This document shows, piece by piece, positions 1 to 8,229 of a stretch of DNA of 17,099 nt; positions within the stretch are counted from its first letter, which is position 1; every line of letters starts with the position of its first letter. The stretch covers positions 1-17,099 of the forward strand of contig JBCCRH010000073.1 in assembly GCA_039208045.1 (NCBI GenBank). The letters are read 5' to 3'. The notes beneath the pieces were generated by a model. It was not told the origin of the DNA. It saw nothing but the letters and a program-made list of their open reading frames with translations, and searched no databases. The position numbers and the translations under genes were made by a program. Source of the DNA: JBCCRH01 sp039208045 (GTDB lineage Bacteria > Bacteroidota > Bacteroidia > Chitinophagales > Saprospiraceae).

Positions 1-552
1 CAAACTTACGATCTGCCGCCAGCTATCGGTGCTGGGATCATATTGGTAAAAATCCTTTAGGTAGTTCCCATCGTAGCCCGTGCCGAGATAGCCCTTGTCA
101 TTAATGGCAAAGCCTACCGCGCTATACCGAGCGCTCCCCATAAAATCAGCGCGCTGCTGCCACATCTGCCCCGCAGGGGCATCGGGGTCAAACTCCCAAA
201 AGTCCTTGTATTCCACATCCAGATCGCCATTATAGCCCGTACCGATATAGCCTTTCCCGTTGATACTAAATGCCACAGCACCCGTTCGGCCAATGCCAGG
301 AAACGTATCGACGCGCTCCCAAAAATTGAGCGAGGGATTAAAGCGCCAGAAATCTTGTAGGTAGTCATCACCATCGTAGCCGAGCCCAACAAAGGCGAAC
401 TCGCCGATGGTAAAACTCACCGCTCCCGATCGCGTTACGCCCTCAAAATCGGAGCTTCTGATCCAGTTGCCCAGCAAATCACTGTCATCATCATCGTTGA
501 GGCAAGAGGTCAGGGAAATGCCCAGCAGGCAGAGCAATAGTAGGGGTTTCAT
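1..552 (-). CDS. Kelch-repeat lipoprotein, C-terminus missing (window edge)
   Basis: Reading leftward from the ATG at 552 gives 184 open codons to the window edge, so the C-terminal part is missing. The N-terminus is a lipoprotein signal peptide: Met-Lys-Pro, a leucine-rich core, then a lipobox ending in Thr-Ser-Cys at residue 18, followed by an Asn-Asp-Asp-Asp-Asp tether. After that, roughly 48-residue units recur with the pattern R(S/T)GAVxFxI, GxGYxGD, then DFWxFxP and a Trp, which is the hallmark of Kelch/galactose-oxidase-type beta-propeller blades. At least three blades are visible. The protein is inferred to sit on the outer membrane, probably in ligand binding; no catalytic residues can be judged. 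It lies 137 bp downstream of the DUF4270 lipoprotein gene in the same orientation, with an unusual set of palindromes between. Confident for Kelch lipoprotein, no specific function. Confidence 0.8.
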   Translation of the reverse strand, partial: MKPLLLLCLLGISLTSCLNDDDDSDLLGNWIRSSDFEGVTRSGAVSFTIGEFAFVGLGYDGDDYLQDFWRFNPSLNFWERVDTFPGIGRTGAVAFSINGKGYIGTGYNGDLDVEYKDFWEFDPDAPAGQMWQQRADFMGSARYSAVGFAINDKGYLGTGYDGNYLKDFYQYDPSTDSWRQIVSL

Positions 553-554
553 CA

Positions 555-647
555 ATATACTGACGATTAATTGGTTTGCCACATGCAAACCAGTTAATGT
601 GCAGTATATACTGTACCAAAGCGGTTTGCAATGTTGCAAACCACTTT
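555..647. repeat. Two ~50-bp units, each ending in a GGTTTGC/GCAAACC palindrome
   Basis: Between two minus-strand genes, a unit occurs twice in a row. Each starts with ATATACTG (555-562 and 606-613) and continues after about 10 bases into an inverted repeat. Copy 1 has TGGTTTGC (572-579) facing GCAAACCA (585-592), and the pairing extends to 568-596 with one G-T. Copy 2 has GGTTTGCAA (623-631) facing TTGCAAACC (634-642), and the pairing extends to 618-647 with one mismatch. The second ATATACTG is also part of a perfect 12-bp palindrome, CAGTATATACTG (602-613). No T-run follows on the minus strand, so these are not ordinary terminators. A repeated operator or a structured intergenic RNA is possible. 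Confidence 0.7.
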
Positions 648-689
648 GCGTCACGTATAAAAGCTTGTTTTTATTCATCATAGGTCACT

Positions 690-1985
690 TCATTTAATTT
701 TTAAAAGAAAAATAGTTAGCTCAGGCTGTGCTTCTCCAAGCTGATCGATCATCAACCGATCAACAGAAGAAATCAAAGTGGGCGCCCGAAATAAAAGGGA
801 ATAGTCTTCATTAAAATCATTGTAGACGATGGATTTGACAAAGTCGGTAACATCTGTTTCGTAGTAGGTATCCCGCCTAAATTCGTCATCGAACGACAGC
901 GCCGCATCGTCGGGATTCTCCGCAAATGCCTCATCATTATCATCTGTAATGATCGTGTAGAGGCTTGAGAGTAGGGCATCGTCTGTGGTAAATGGATCAT
1001 CTACCACCCCGAATCGGAGCACTGCTTTAGAGATAATAAAATCGTCGCCCGTTTCAATCAGACGCTTGAGGTAGGGGAATTTAGCTTGAATGGATAGTGC
1101 TGCTCCACCTTGCAAGAAGGCCTGATTGTTCGTCTCGGCACTCGCTAGCTCCTCTAATTTACCGTTGGTAAATCCTTCCAACAAAGAGTTGTCATAGTGA
1201 GTATAGATTTGATTGAAATAGGCTAAAGACAGGTTTTCTTCGGTCGAAGAAAACGATCGAACCAATTGCTGCGGCGGCAGCTCAGCATTGTCTGTGTAGT
1301 GCAGCTTTAGCTGAACGTTGAATGGCTGAAAGCCCAAAAAGCAGGAAGACGAAAGTGTATCAGTAAGCAGGACGAAGCCTGGAATAAAATCGAGGAATCG
1401 CTCTTGGCTAGTGGCAATTTCGTCTCCATCCACAATGAGCTGGTACAGTTCTTCTCCTAATTCATCGGATAGGCGAAATTCCAAGGGCTCACCTCGGTTG
1501 GGCCTTGGTCGAAAACTATAACTCCCTAGTGGAATAGGGTCGTAGGCTAAAGTGGTCGTATTAAAAAATCCATCTTCTGCTTCGAATTCTTCAGTAATTT
1601 GATGTAACGCTACCGTCATGATCCTACTGGTATCAAAATAGGAGTACCCATCGTAGGCCAAAGAAATGGTCAGCGAGTCAAACCGGGTGCTTTCTTCATC
1701 CAGGCTAGTGGTTTGATCTAGCCCCACCTGGAAATAGGGGTTTGCCCCAATGGTGCCAAAAGCAACATCTTCTTGATAGCCGACCAGCAGGCGACTCACG
1801 GCACCCGTCTCAAAACTATCACTGCGTACAGTAGCTAAATCTACTGTGAAGGTATCCAGTGGGAAGAGATCGAATGATTCGTCATTGAAGTACTCGGTAC
1901 CAATTTCGGAAGGGGGTTCACAGCTTATCAGTCCCATCAAGCAACTGCCAAGTAGTAGAAAACTTAAGAATTGTATTTTTCGCAT
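690..1985 (-). CDS. DUF4270-family lipoprotein
   Basis: The chosen start is the ATG at 1985, giving 431 aa, because it opens directly into a lipoprotein signal peptide: Met-Arg-Lys, a hydrophobic stretch, then lipobox Leu-Ile-Ser-Cys with Cys22 as lipidation site. An in-frame extension to 2036 would put 17 unlikely residues in front. The mature N-terminus (IGTEYFND, then DTFTVDLATVRSDS) and the later stretches describing paired beta-strands match my memory of the Bacteroidota DUF4270 family, which has no assigned biochemical role. It is expected on the cell surface or periplasmic face of the outer membrane. The Kelch lipoprotein follows in the same direction and may be its partner. The upstream leader is rich in inverted repeats, which may regulate it. 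Family call by recognition, not by search. Confidence 0.75.
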   Translation of the reverse strand: MRKIQFLSFLLLGSCLMGLISCEPPSEIGTEYFNDESFDLFPLDTFTVDLATVRSDSFETGAVSRLLVGYQEDVAFGTIGANPYFQVGLDQTTSLDEESTRFDSLTISLAYDGYSYFDTSRIMTVALHQITEEFEAEDGFFNTTTLAYDPIPLGSYSFRPRPNRGEPLEFRLSDELGEELYQLIVDGDEIATSQERFLDFIPGFVLLTDTLSSSCFLGFQPFNVQLKLHYTDNAELPPQQLVRSFSSTEENLSLAYFNQIYTHYDNSLLEGFTNGKLEELASAETNNQAFLQGGAALSIQAKFPYLKRLIETGDDFIISKAVLRFGVVDDPFTTDDALLSSLYTIITDDNDEAFAENPDDAALSFDDEFRRDTYYETDVTDFVKSIVYNDFNEDYSLLFRAPTLISSVDRLMIDQLGEAQPELTIFLLKIK

Positions 1986-2001
1986 ATGCTGTTTGATTCT
2001 A

Positions 2002-2040
2002 GGGCAAACACACCAAATGCTTTTTGCCCATACCATTTGG
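2002..2040 (-). promoter_or_regulatory. Interleaved inverted repeats (possible H-type pseudoknot) in the DUF4270 leader
   Basis: In minus-strand RNA order, CCAAATG (2040-2034) can pair with CATTTGG (2019-2013), and GGGCAAA (2029-2023) can pair with TTTGCCC (2008-2002). Both are perfect 7-bp stems and they interleave, with loops of 4, 3 and 4 nt, which is the geometry of an H-type pseudoknot. It ends 16 nt before the chosen start codon. The same arms could instead be overlapping DNA operators. Base pairing is seen directly; function is inferred. Confidence 0.45.
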
Positions 2041-2056
2041 ACTTTATAGCTAAAGT
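2041..2056 (-). repeat. Short hairpin ACTTTA/TAAAGT next to the pseudoknot candidate
   Basis: Perfect 6-bp arms with a 4-base loop abut the interleaved repeats at 2002-2040. In the minus-strand leader RNA this would form an extra hairpin stacked directly upstream of them. It is A/T-rich, so alone it would be weak. Confidence 0.4.
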
Positions 2057-2066
2057 CTGATTCATT

Positions 2067-2088
2067 GGCTTGATTTTCGCCTCAAGCC
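2067..2088. repeat. Hairpin GGCTTGA/TCAAGCC
   Basis: Perfect 7-bp arms (2067-2073 and 2082-2088) enclose an 8-base loop. On the plus strand a T-rich stretch (2100-2108) begins only about 12 bases later, so it is not a standard terminator. It may be part of the structured leader of the DUF4270 gene. Confidence 0.4.
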
Positions 2089-2137
2089 GGCTGGGCTCTT
2101 CATTTTTTCATTGCCAAAAAACGAAGCAAAAAGGCTA

Positions 2138-2173
2138 GAAAAGGCAAACTCCTCCGTCGAACAGTGCCTTTTC
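2138..2173. repeat. Inverted repeat with 9-bp arms GAAAAGGCA/TGCCTTTTC
   Basis: Perfect 9-bp arms lie at 2138-2146 and 2165-2173 around an 18-base spacer, in the middle of the divergent intergenic region. It could be an RNA hairpin on either strand or a regulator site; no known motif recognised. Confidence 0.45.
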
Positions 2174-2472
2174 ACGCAGCCGCCACCTAACTTAGTGTGC
2201 TCCATAACAATTTTGTTTTGATGTGTTTGCCCTTGTATGGTTCTAATCATTGCTTGCAAGAAGGCGTTTTTTGGACGCTTATAAAAAAGTAATCAACCTA
2301 CTCCCTGATTTTATCAATTAAGCTATTGGTAGCGCTAATTTTGGTTTCGTTGAGAAAAACAGCGTACTCGTTGAGGTGCTGCTCCTGCACGTTGATCGGA
2401 ATTTTTTTTGTGAACAGAACAGGTCATATTCGGAAAGTCAACCCTTCTTTGAGCTCGAAAATTCCATGCTTT

Positions 2473-3711
2473 ATGCGTCTATATATCATCTTATTGTGCT
2501 TCCTCTTCGCTTATAGCTGGCAGGCTTTTGGGCAAACCCAATCCAGTAGCCTGTATGCCGCCTATGGCTTAGGTGTGCCACAGCAGACCCATTTTGGAGC
2601 CATAGAAGCACTAGCAGGCACCGGAATCGGACTTCAACTGCCCTACAACCTCAATACTAAGAACCCTGCGTCCCTTAATTCCTTAGCGGCTCCATTCACC
2701 ATGTTTTTCAACCTCGGCCTTAACACCAAACTCACTCAAACCACCGATCAAACCCAAGAATCTATGCGATTGGGTGGAGGCCTAACCAACCTTGATATGT
2801 GGTTTCGTATCAAGCGCAACTGGTCCTTGCTCATTGGCGTAAGCCCATTTACAGAGGCAGACTACAGCATTTTTCGTAGAGAATTTTTCCCACAGGATGG
2901 TAGCAACTATACGGTGCTTTACGAAGGAGAGGGAGGCCTGACGCAAGCTCGGCTGAGCCAGGCGTGGACGCTTTTTGATCGGCTCCACCTGGGCCTGACA
3001 GGCTACCTCTATTTTGGCAGTATTACCCGCTCTGAGAATGTTTTTGGTATCAATAGCTCCGGCGATTTTACGGTGGAGACCAATACCGCTTTCGCGGATG
3101 TGAACTTTGAGCTTGGGGTGCAGTATGTCATTCCGGTAGGTGAGTCTAAGTATACCATTGGGTCTACTTTTCGCCCGCAAGCCAATCTAGCATCCGACCA
3201 GGACTATACCTTGACTACAGCCCTTGAATCCTTAGAAGGGGAACTGGCCAGAACGGAGACCTACTACCTCCCGATGCGTTTGGGGTTTGGTGGAGCTTTT
3301 CAGTCCAAAAAGTGGCTGTTTGCAGTAGATGCAACCTATGAAGAGTGGTCGAGTGCTAACGGTAATCAAGAGCGGTTAGTTACCTACAAAGATGTGTTAG
3401 CCCTATCAGCGGGCGCAGAATATGCGCTGTTTAAACGGCAGTCGGATTATGCGATACAGGCCACTCGTATTCGGGCGGGAGTCGGTGTGCGCAATTCTTA
3501 TTTAGAGTTGGATGAGCAAGATTTCTTGGTCTGGCAGTTTACGCTGGGAGTCGGCATTCCATTTAGTCGAGCACAAAATTTGCTCAATATCTCGTATCAA
3601 TACAACCGGCAGGGCGATATTAGCAATAGCCTAGTTAGGGACATCACTCATACTATTGCATTTAGTTTTGACCTACGAGATATTTGGTTTAAGAAACGTA
3701 GATTTCAATAG
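2473..3711 (+). CDS. Outer-membrane beta-barrel protein, FadL/OmpP1-like
   Basis: The ATG at 2473 is chosen (412 aa) because it begins a clean Sec signal peptide: Met-Arg, a hydrophobic core, and a cleavage site near Ala-Phe-Gly|Gln at residues 18-21. An in-frame frame opens 147 bases earlier, but that extension is cysteine- and arginine-rich and not signal-like. The mature start (YAAYGLG at 28-34, then AGTGIGLQLPYNLNTKNPAS to about 67) resembles the N-terminus of Bacteroidota FadL/OmpP1/TodX-like barrels, where an NPAS motif closes a plug-like segment. The rest is amphipathic strands of alternating aromatic and polar residues, ending in a basic tail. Likely role: diffusion of hydrophobic compounds across the outer membrane; substrate unknown. 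It stands alone, converging with secA. Confidence 0.65.
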   Translation: MRLYIILLCFLFAYSWQAFGQTQSSSLYAAYGLGVPQQTHFGAIEALAGTGIGLQLPYNLNTKNPASLNSLAAPFTMFFNLGLNTKLTQTTDQTQESMRLGGGLTNLDMWFRIKRNWSLLIGVSPFTEADYSIFRREFFPQDGSNYTVLYEGEGGLTQARLSQAWTLFDRLHLGLTGYLYFGSITRSENVFGINSSGDFTVETNTAFADVNFELGVQYVIPVGESKYTIGSTFRPQANLASDQDYTLTTALESLEGELARTETYYLPMRLGFGGAFQSKKWLFAVDATYEEWSSANGNQERLVTYKDVLALSAGAEYALFKRQSDYAIQATRIRAGVGVRNSYLELDEQDFLVWQFTLGVGIPFSRAQNLLNISYQYNRQGDISNSLVRDITHTIAFSFDLRDIWFKKRRFQ

Positions 3712-3840
3712 ACTTGTTCCGCCGGTCGCGAATGATAAAATTTTGTCGCTTGCAGCCATTTAGTATCGTGTAACAAAGATAAGTTTTAGTGCCACGCAGA
3801 TTCCGATGCAGGCGGGTCCACTGAGCGCGGGCCAAGCTTT

Positions 3841-3873
3841 AAAGAAAAAAGCCTAGCACGCACTTATTTAGGC
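3841..3873 (-). terminator. secA: Candidate rho-independent terminator of secA
   Basis: On the minus strand, 8 nt past the secA stop, GCCTA (3873-3869) pairs with TAGGC (3855-3851) and is directly followed by six T (3850-3845). The stem is only 5 bp with a 13-nt loop, so it is a modest terminator at best. Confidence 0.4.
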
Positions 3874-3880
3874 GCTACCC

Positions 3881-6800
3881 CTATTTTCCCCTACCGTGGC
3901 AGTGCTTAAATTTCTTACCGCTTCCACAAGGACAAAGGTCGTTACGCCCCACTTTCTTTTCTATGCGCTTATATGTCTGCGGCTTTGGCCTTCTACTCAC
4001 CCCTTCGGCAGCGCGACGTGCGGCCTCCTCTGCCTTATTGGTTTTTACCTGACTCATATCGGTACGCTGCTCACGCGCTTGCTCGATGGTGCGGCCATCG
4101 GGGAAGGCCAGCGTGCCTTTGAATAAATAAGCAGTGGTTTCTGAATTAACTTCGTAGATAAGGTTTTCAAATAGATTGAAGGCCTCCATCTTATAGACAA
4201 CCAAAGGATCTTTCTGCTCAAAGCTGGCTGCCTGTACCGATTCTTTGAGTTCATCCATGGAGCGCAAATGCTCTTTCCATTTTTCATCGATAATCGCTAG
4301 TGTTACCGCTTTTTCTATATCCGACATGATGGAATTGCCCTCGGTGCTTACCGCTTCCTCCATATCCGCAGTTACGATCAATGGACGAAGGCGACCGTCT
4401 GTAAACAAGAACTGAATGCGCTTGTACTGGTCTTTCTTCTCAATGATTTGCGGAAGCAATGCGCCTGCAATTTGCGACGATTTGCGGTCGTATAGCTCCA
4501 TAAACTGGGTGTACACGCGCTCATACACCTCATCTGTTCTACCCTCGTTAAAATCTATGGCATCCATTTTGGGGTCAAGCCCAATGACGCCAAGTGCTTC
4601 TTTGCGGAAGGTTTCAAAATCGCCATTTTCTTTGTGGTAAGCTACCAGCCCTTCAATCTGCGTTTGGAACATATTATTGAGGTCTACCGATAGGCGTTCT
4701 CCTCTTAGGGCATTATTCCGCTTTTTGTAAATAGCCTCCCGCTGAATATTCATCACATCATCATACTCTAGCAGTCGCTTTCGGATACCAAAGTTATTCT
4801 CCTCCACTTTTTTCTGCGCCCGTTCAATCGACTTCGTCACCATTGAGTGTTGGATGACTTCCCCTTCTTCGTGGCCCATGCGATCCATTAACTTCGCAAT
4901 ACGCTCCGACTGGAACAAGCGCATCAAGTTATCCTCTAAGGATACATAAAACTGCGAGCTACCTGGGTCTCCCTGACGGCCCGCACGCCCCCGTAGCTGA
5001 CGGTCCACCCGACGAGAATCGTGCCGCTCGGTACCAATAATTGCCAAGCCTCCTGCTGCTTTCACCTGCTCACTGATCTTAATATCCGTACCACGACCTG
5101 CCATGTTGGTGGCAATGGTTACATTGCCTGGCTTACCGGCTTCAGTCACTACCTCTGCTTCTCGTTGGTGTTGCTTTGCATTCAATACATTGTGATCGAT
5201 CCCGCGCAGTCCCAGCATACGACTGAGGCGCTCTGATATTTCCACGGAAGTGGTACCCACCAAAATAGGCCGCCCGGCTTTACTTAGCTGCACAATCTCG
5301 TCAATCACCGCATTGTATTTCTCTCTTGCTGTTTTAAAGACTAGGTCTTGTCGATCATCTCGAACGATGGGTTTGTTGGTTGGAATCACCACTACATCCA
5401 GCTTATAAATTTCCCAGAGCTCGCTCGCCTCCGTTTCTGCTGTACCGGTCATACCCGCCAGTTTGTGGTACATCCGAAAGTAGTTCTGAAGTGTGATCGT
5501 CGCGTATGTTTGCGTAATATCGCCTACTTTTACGTTTTCCTTAGCTTCCAAGGCTTGGTGCAAACCATCCGAATAGCGGCGGCCTTCCATCATACGCCCT
5601 GTCTGCTCATCCACGATCTTCACCTGGCCATCCATCACCACATACTCGGTATCGCGCTCAAACAAGGTATAAGCTTTCAGTAGTTGGTTCATGGAGTGCA
5701 AGCGCTTCGACTTTACCGAAAAGTCTTGCGACAGCTGTACTCTAGCTTCTTCTTTATCTTCAGAACTTAGGGCCTCATTATCTTCGATCTCTACCATTTT
5801 AGTAGCAATATCTGGCATAATGAAGAAATTCACATCATCGGTACCTTTAGCGAGGTACTCTGCCCCCATTTCGGTCAGCTCTACGTTTCTGTTTTTCTCA
5901 TCAATGGTAAAATAGAGCGGCTCATCTACGAGGTACATATTTTTGGACTGCTCCTGCATATAGTAGTTCTCCGCCTTTTGGAGCGTCACTTTTACCCCTT
6001 CTTGGCTCAAGAATTTAATCAATGGGCGGTACTTGGGCAAGGAGCGATAGGCGCGCAATAGTGCCATACCAGCTTCTCCTTCTTGGTGGCCCACCTCTCC
6101 CTCTTTGAAGAGTTTTTTCGCGTCCGCTAAATACTGGGTAGCGAGCTTGCGCTGCGCCTGGATGAGTTTTTCTACAAATGGCTTTAAGGCCAAATACTCC
6201 TGATCTTCAGCACCTTGCGGCACAGGCCCAGATATAATCAAAGGCGTACGTGCATCATCAATCAGCACCGAGTCTACCTCATCAATCATCCCATAGTGGT
6301 GTTTGCGCTGTACCATTTCTTTGGTAGAACGCACCATATTGTCGCGCAGGTAATCAAAGCCATATTCGTTATTCGTACCATAGGTAATATCACAGCGGTA
6401 GGCTTTCTTGCGCCCTTCGGAATGTGGTCGGTATTTATCAATACAATCTACCGTCAAGAAGAGGAATTCGAAGATCGGCCCCACCCATTCGCAGTCCCGT
6501 CGAGCGAGGTAATCGTTTACCGTAATCACGTGTACCCCTTCGCCGGAAAGGCCATTTAGGTACGCTGGTAAGGTAGCTACCAGGGTCTTACCTTCCCCCG
6601 TTGCCATCTCTGCGATCTTTCCATCATGCAACACCATTCCACCGATCAGCTGTACATCGTAGTGTACCATGTTCCAAGTGATCTCCCCACCGGCTGCCAT
6701 CCACGAGTTTTTCCAGATGGCTTCTGTACCCTCAATAGATACATAGGTTTTGCTAGCGGTAGCTGCCAGCTCTCGGTCGTGCTCTGTAGCAGTCACACGT

Positions 6801-7189
6801 ACCGTTTCATTAGAAGCAAAGCGGCGAGCTGTTTCTTTCACAACGGCAAAAGCGGCGGGTAAAATTTCTTTGAGTACTACCTCTAGCTCTTTATCACGCT
6901 CCTCACGGAGCTTGTCGATTTCGCCGAATAGCGCTTCTTTTTGCTCCACATCTTCTTCCTGCTGTGTCTGCTCTTGGAGCGTATTAATTTCTTCGTCTAT
7001 CTCAGAGAGATATTCTGCAATTCGGGCACGAAATTGCATAGTTTTCTGGCGCAGCTCGTCATTAGTCAAGGTGCTCAGTTTGTCAAACTCGTCATTGATT
7101 TCATGCACGAGCGGCATATATGTGGCGATGTCTTTTTCGTATTTGGAGCCAAATACTTTCTTGACTGCGTTACCTAGGAATTTAAACAT
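3881..7189 (-). CDS. secA: Preprotein translocase ATPase SecA
   Basis: SecA is the motor that pushes unfolded proteins through the SecYEG channel using ATP. The start at 7189 is chosen (1102 aa, typical for Bacteroidota) because the protein then begins MFKFLGNAVKKVFG, like other SecA N-termini; a longer open frame reaches 7348 but runs over the promoter. Visible landmarks are Walker A MATGEGKT (195-202), DEAD-box variant DEVD (303-306), MTGTAETE in the preprotein-binding/IRA region, GRGTDIK and GRAGRQGDPGSSQF in NBD2, and a C-terminal zinc finger CxCxSGx5CH with Cys1086, Cys1088, Cys1097 and His1098 for SecB/ribosome contact. Coiled-coil and basic insertions (about 63-110, 375-450) lengthen it relative to the E. 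coli protein. It is monocistronic with its own promoter. Confidence 0.98.
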   Translation of the reverse strand: MFKFLGNAVKKVFGSKYEKDIATYMPLVHEINDEFDKLSTLTNDELRQKTMQFRARIAEYLSEIDEEINTLQEQTQQEEDVEQKEALFGEIDKLREERDKELEVVLKEILPAAFAVVKETARRFASNETVRVTATEHDRELAATASKTYVSIEGTEAIWKNSWMAAGGEITWNMVHYDVQLIGGMVLHDGKIAEMATGEGKTLVATLPAYLNGLSGEGVHVITVNDYLARRDCEWVGPIFEFLFLTVDCIDKYRPHSEGRKKAYRCDITYGTNNEYGFDYLRDNMVRSTKEMVQRKHHYGMIDEVDSVLIDDARTPLIISGPVPQGAEDQEYLALKPFVEKLIQAQRKLATQYLADAKKLFKEGEVGHQEGEAGMALLRAYRSLPKYRPLIKFLSQEGVKVTLQKAENYYMQEQSKNMYLVDEPLYFTIDEKNRNVELTEMGAEYLAKGTDDVNFFIMPDIATKMVEIEDNEALSSEDKEEARVQLSQDFSVKSKRLHSMNQLLKAYTLFERDTEYVVMDGQVKIVDEQTGRMMEGRRYSDGLHQALEAKENVKVGDITQTYATITLQNYFRMYHKLAGMTGTAETEASELWEIYKLDVVVIPTNKPIVRDDRQDLVFKTAREKYNAVIDEIVQLSKAGRPILVGTTSVEISERLSRMLGLRGIDHNVLNAKQHQREAEVVTEAGKPGNVTIATNMAGRGTDIKISEQVKAAGGLAIIGTERHDSRRVDRQLRGRAGRQGDPGSSQFYVSLEDNLMRLFQSERIAKLMDRMGHEEGEVIQHSMVTKSIERAQKKVEENNFGIRKRLLEYDDVMNIQREAIYKKRNNALRGERLSVDLNNMFQTQIEGLVAYHKENGDFETFRKEALGVIGLDPKMDAIDFNEGRTDEVYERVYTQFMELYDRKSSQIAGALLPQIIEKKDQYKRIQFLFTDGRLRPLIVTADMEEAVSTEGNSIMSDIEKAVTLAIIDEKWKEHLRSMDELKESVQAASFEQKDPLVVYKMEAFNLFENLIYEVNSETTAYLFKGTLAFPDGRTIEQAREQRTDMSQVKTNKAEEAARRAAEGVSRRPKPQTYKRIEKKVGRNDLCPCGSGKKFKHCHGRGK

Positions 7190-7227
7190 GAAGATTATTT
7201 TCTTTTTGTATATCTCTACAGAAAATG

Positions 7228-7259
7228 CAAAGATACTGATGCCGTGCTGCTTTTGCAAA
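7228..7259 (-). promoter_or_regulatory. secA: Bacteroidota-type promoter of secA
   Basis: Read on the minus strand, TTTG (7259-7256), 20 bases, then TATCTTTG (7235-7228) matches the Bacteroidota consensus TTTG-N~19-TAnnTTTG. Transcription would begin near 7222, leaving a leader of about 33 nt to the ATG at 7189. This also supports the shorter SecA start. Confidence 0.65.
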
Positions 7260-7290
7260 GTCCGATAAAATAAGCAAGTCCTAAAAACTT

Positions 7291-7298
7291 TATCTTTG
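7291..7298 (+). promoter_or_regulatory. Candidate -7 box for the lipoprotein/T9SS gene pair
   Basis: TATCTTTG fits TAnnTTTG, but no TTTG lies about 20 bases upstream, so only half the promoter is visible. Transcription would begin near 7305, divergent from the secA promoter. Confidence 0.35.
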
Positions 7299-7383
7299 CC
7301 AGAATATTTTACTGGTATTGATGCGTAAGAGCTTGACACTACCATCACACATTTTATACCAATATATTTTCAACAGCAGTAGT

Positions 7384-8229
7384 ATGTCAGATTGTCAGCA
7401 AGTGAAGCAAAGTAATGGCAAAATTAGCACATTAGCAGCAGTTTGGGTGTCAATAAGGCGGCAGTCACGGCTAAATGCTATTGCTTGGGGTCTATTGGTA
7501 GTTGGTCTATTTGGCTTGTCTGCTTGCGAAGTGGGGCCGCCAGATATTCGTGATTATTATTTTCCACTCAAAGTGCTAACGGAAGGAGAGGTCTACGAGT
7601 ACCGCGCAGTGGACAATAGCCAGCTGGCCCCAGCTTATTGGTACTATCGCTCGTTTATCATGCCTGAAAAGATCATCCTTACGGGAACCTACTACGAGTA
7701 CAATTTTGAGCCGCTGCAATTTGTGCAAGAGGAGTTGGTGCGCAATGGGATGCTGCTGGACACCATATTTTTATATGAAACGGATAGCGCGGGTTTGCAA
7801 CAGCAAGTACCGGGAGAAATTCTATCGGGCAGCGTATTTCCCTTTGAGGTGAAGGATACTACTACCGTCTTTTTGTATAAAGTCCGATTTCAATTTCCTT
7901 CCACGCCCAATCAGCAGATTACGCTCATCAAAAACCGGCGGTTTGCAGGGCGAACGACCTATACCTATAAGGACAAAACTTACGATTGTGTAAAATTTGA
8001 CGTTAAAGAATTAGTAGAAGTTACTGATACCGTGCAAGGGGGGATGGAACCAGAGTTGGCCGGCTACGAGCTATATGCCGAGGGAGTAGGCCTAGTCTAT
8101 TATGAAAAAGAAATCAGTCCTGGGCAGACTTTGGCTTATGAGCTGTATGACCAGTACCCGATGACCGTTTTAGAAGAAAAATTTAGAGGTTACCTTAACC
8201 AACAGCAGCAAAACACCACTGCGGAATGA
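7384..8229 (+). CDS. Envelope lipoprotein of unknown function
   Basis: A lipoprotein signal is clear: Arg-rich start, then AIAWGLLVVGLFG and lipobox Leu-Ser-Ala-Cys. The start is uncertain. ATG 7384 gives 281 aa with the lipidated Cys at residue 48, rather far in; ATG 7321 is in frame and follows a possible promoter; GTG 7447 would give a textbook 26-residue signal peptide. The mature protein (after CEVGPPDIRDYYFPL) is mixed alpha/beta with many Tyr and Thr and shows no catalytic motif that I recognise. Its stop codon overlaps the start of the next gene (ATGA), so the two are translationally coupled; that suggests a surface lipoprotein working with a T9SS-exported partner, which is inference. 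Confidence 0.75.
   Translation: MSDCQQVKQSNGKISTLAAVWVSIRRQSRLNAIAWGLLVVGLFGLSACEVGPPDIRDYYFPLKVLTEGEVYEYRAVDNSQLAPAYWYYRSFIMPEKIILTGTYYEYNFEPLQFVQEELVRNGMLLDTIFLYETDSAGLQQQVPGEILSGSVFPFEVKDTTTVFLYKVRFQFPSTPNQQITLIKNRRFAGRTTYTYKDKTYDCVKFDVKELVEVTDTVQGGMEPELAGYELYAEGVGLVYYEKEISPGQTLAYELYDQYPMTVLEEKFRGYLNQQQQNTTAE

Larger units (their letters stand above)
1986..2472. other. Divergent intergenic region, 487 bp, rich in inverted repeats
   Basis: This lies between the DUF4270 gene (minus) and the outer-membrane barrel gene (plus). I see no convincing gene: a 65-codon minus-strand open frame at 2062-2259 has no recognisable protein character and is crossed by hairpins. Four inverted-repeat structures lie at 2002-2040, 2041-2056, 2067-2088 and 2138-2173. 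On the plus strand TAATTTTG at 2336-2343 fits the Bacteroidota -7 box TAnnTTTG, but no TTTG sits at the right distance upstream, so it is only a weak promoter candidate for the barrel gene. Confidence 0.6.

Noticed and set aside
568..647. Rho-independent terminators of the DUF4270 gene
   Set aside because: The hairpins are strong but no T-run follows on the minus strand.
407..697. Plus-strand open frame across the Kelch gene start and the palindromic spacer
   Set aside because: It is antisense to a clear lipoprotein signal peptide and lacks any domain.
2062..2259. 65-codon minus-strand open frame in the divergent intergenic region
   Set aside because: Composition is not protein-like, there is no start signal, and two inverted repeats run through it; better read as leader DNA.
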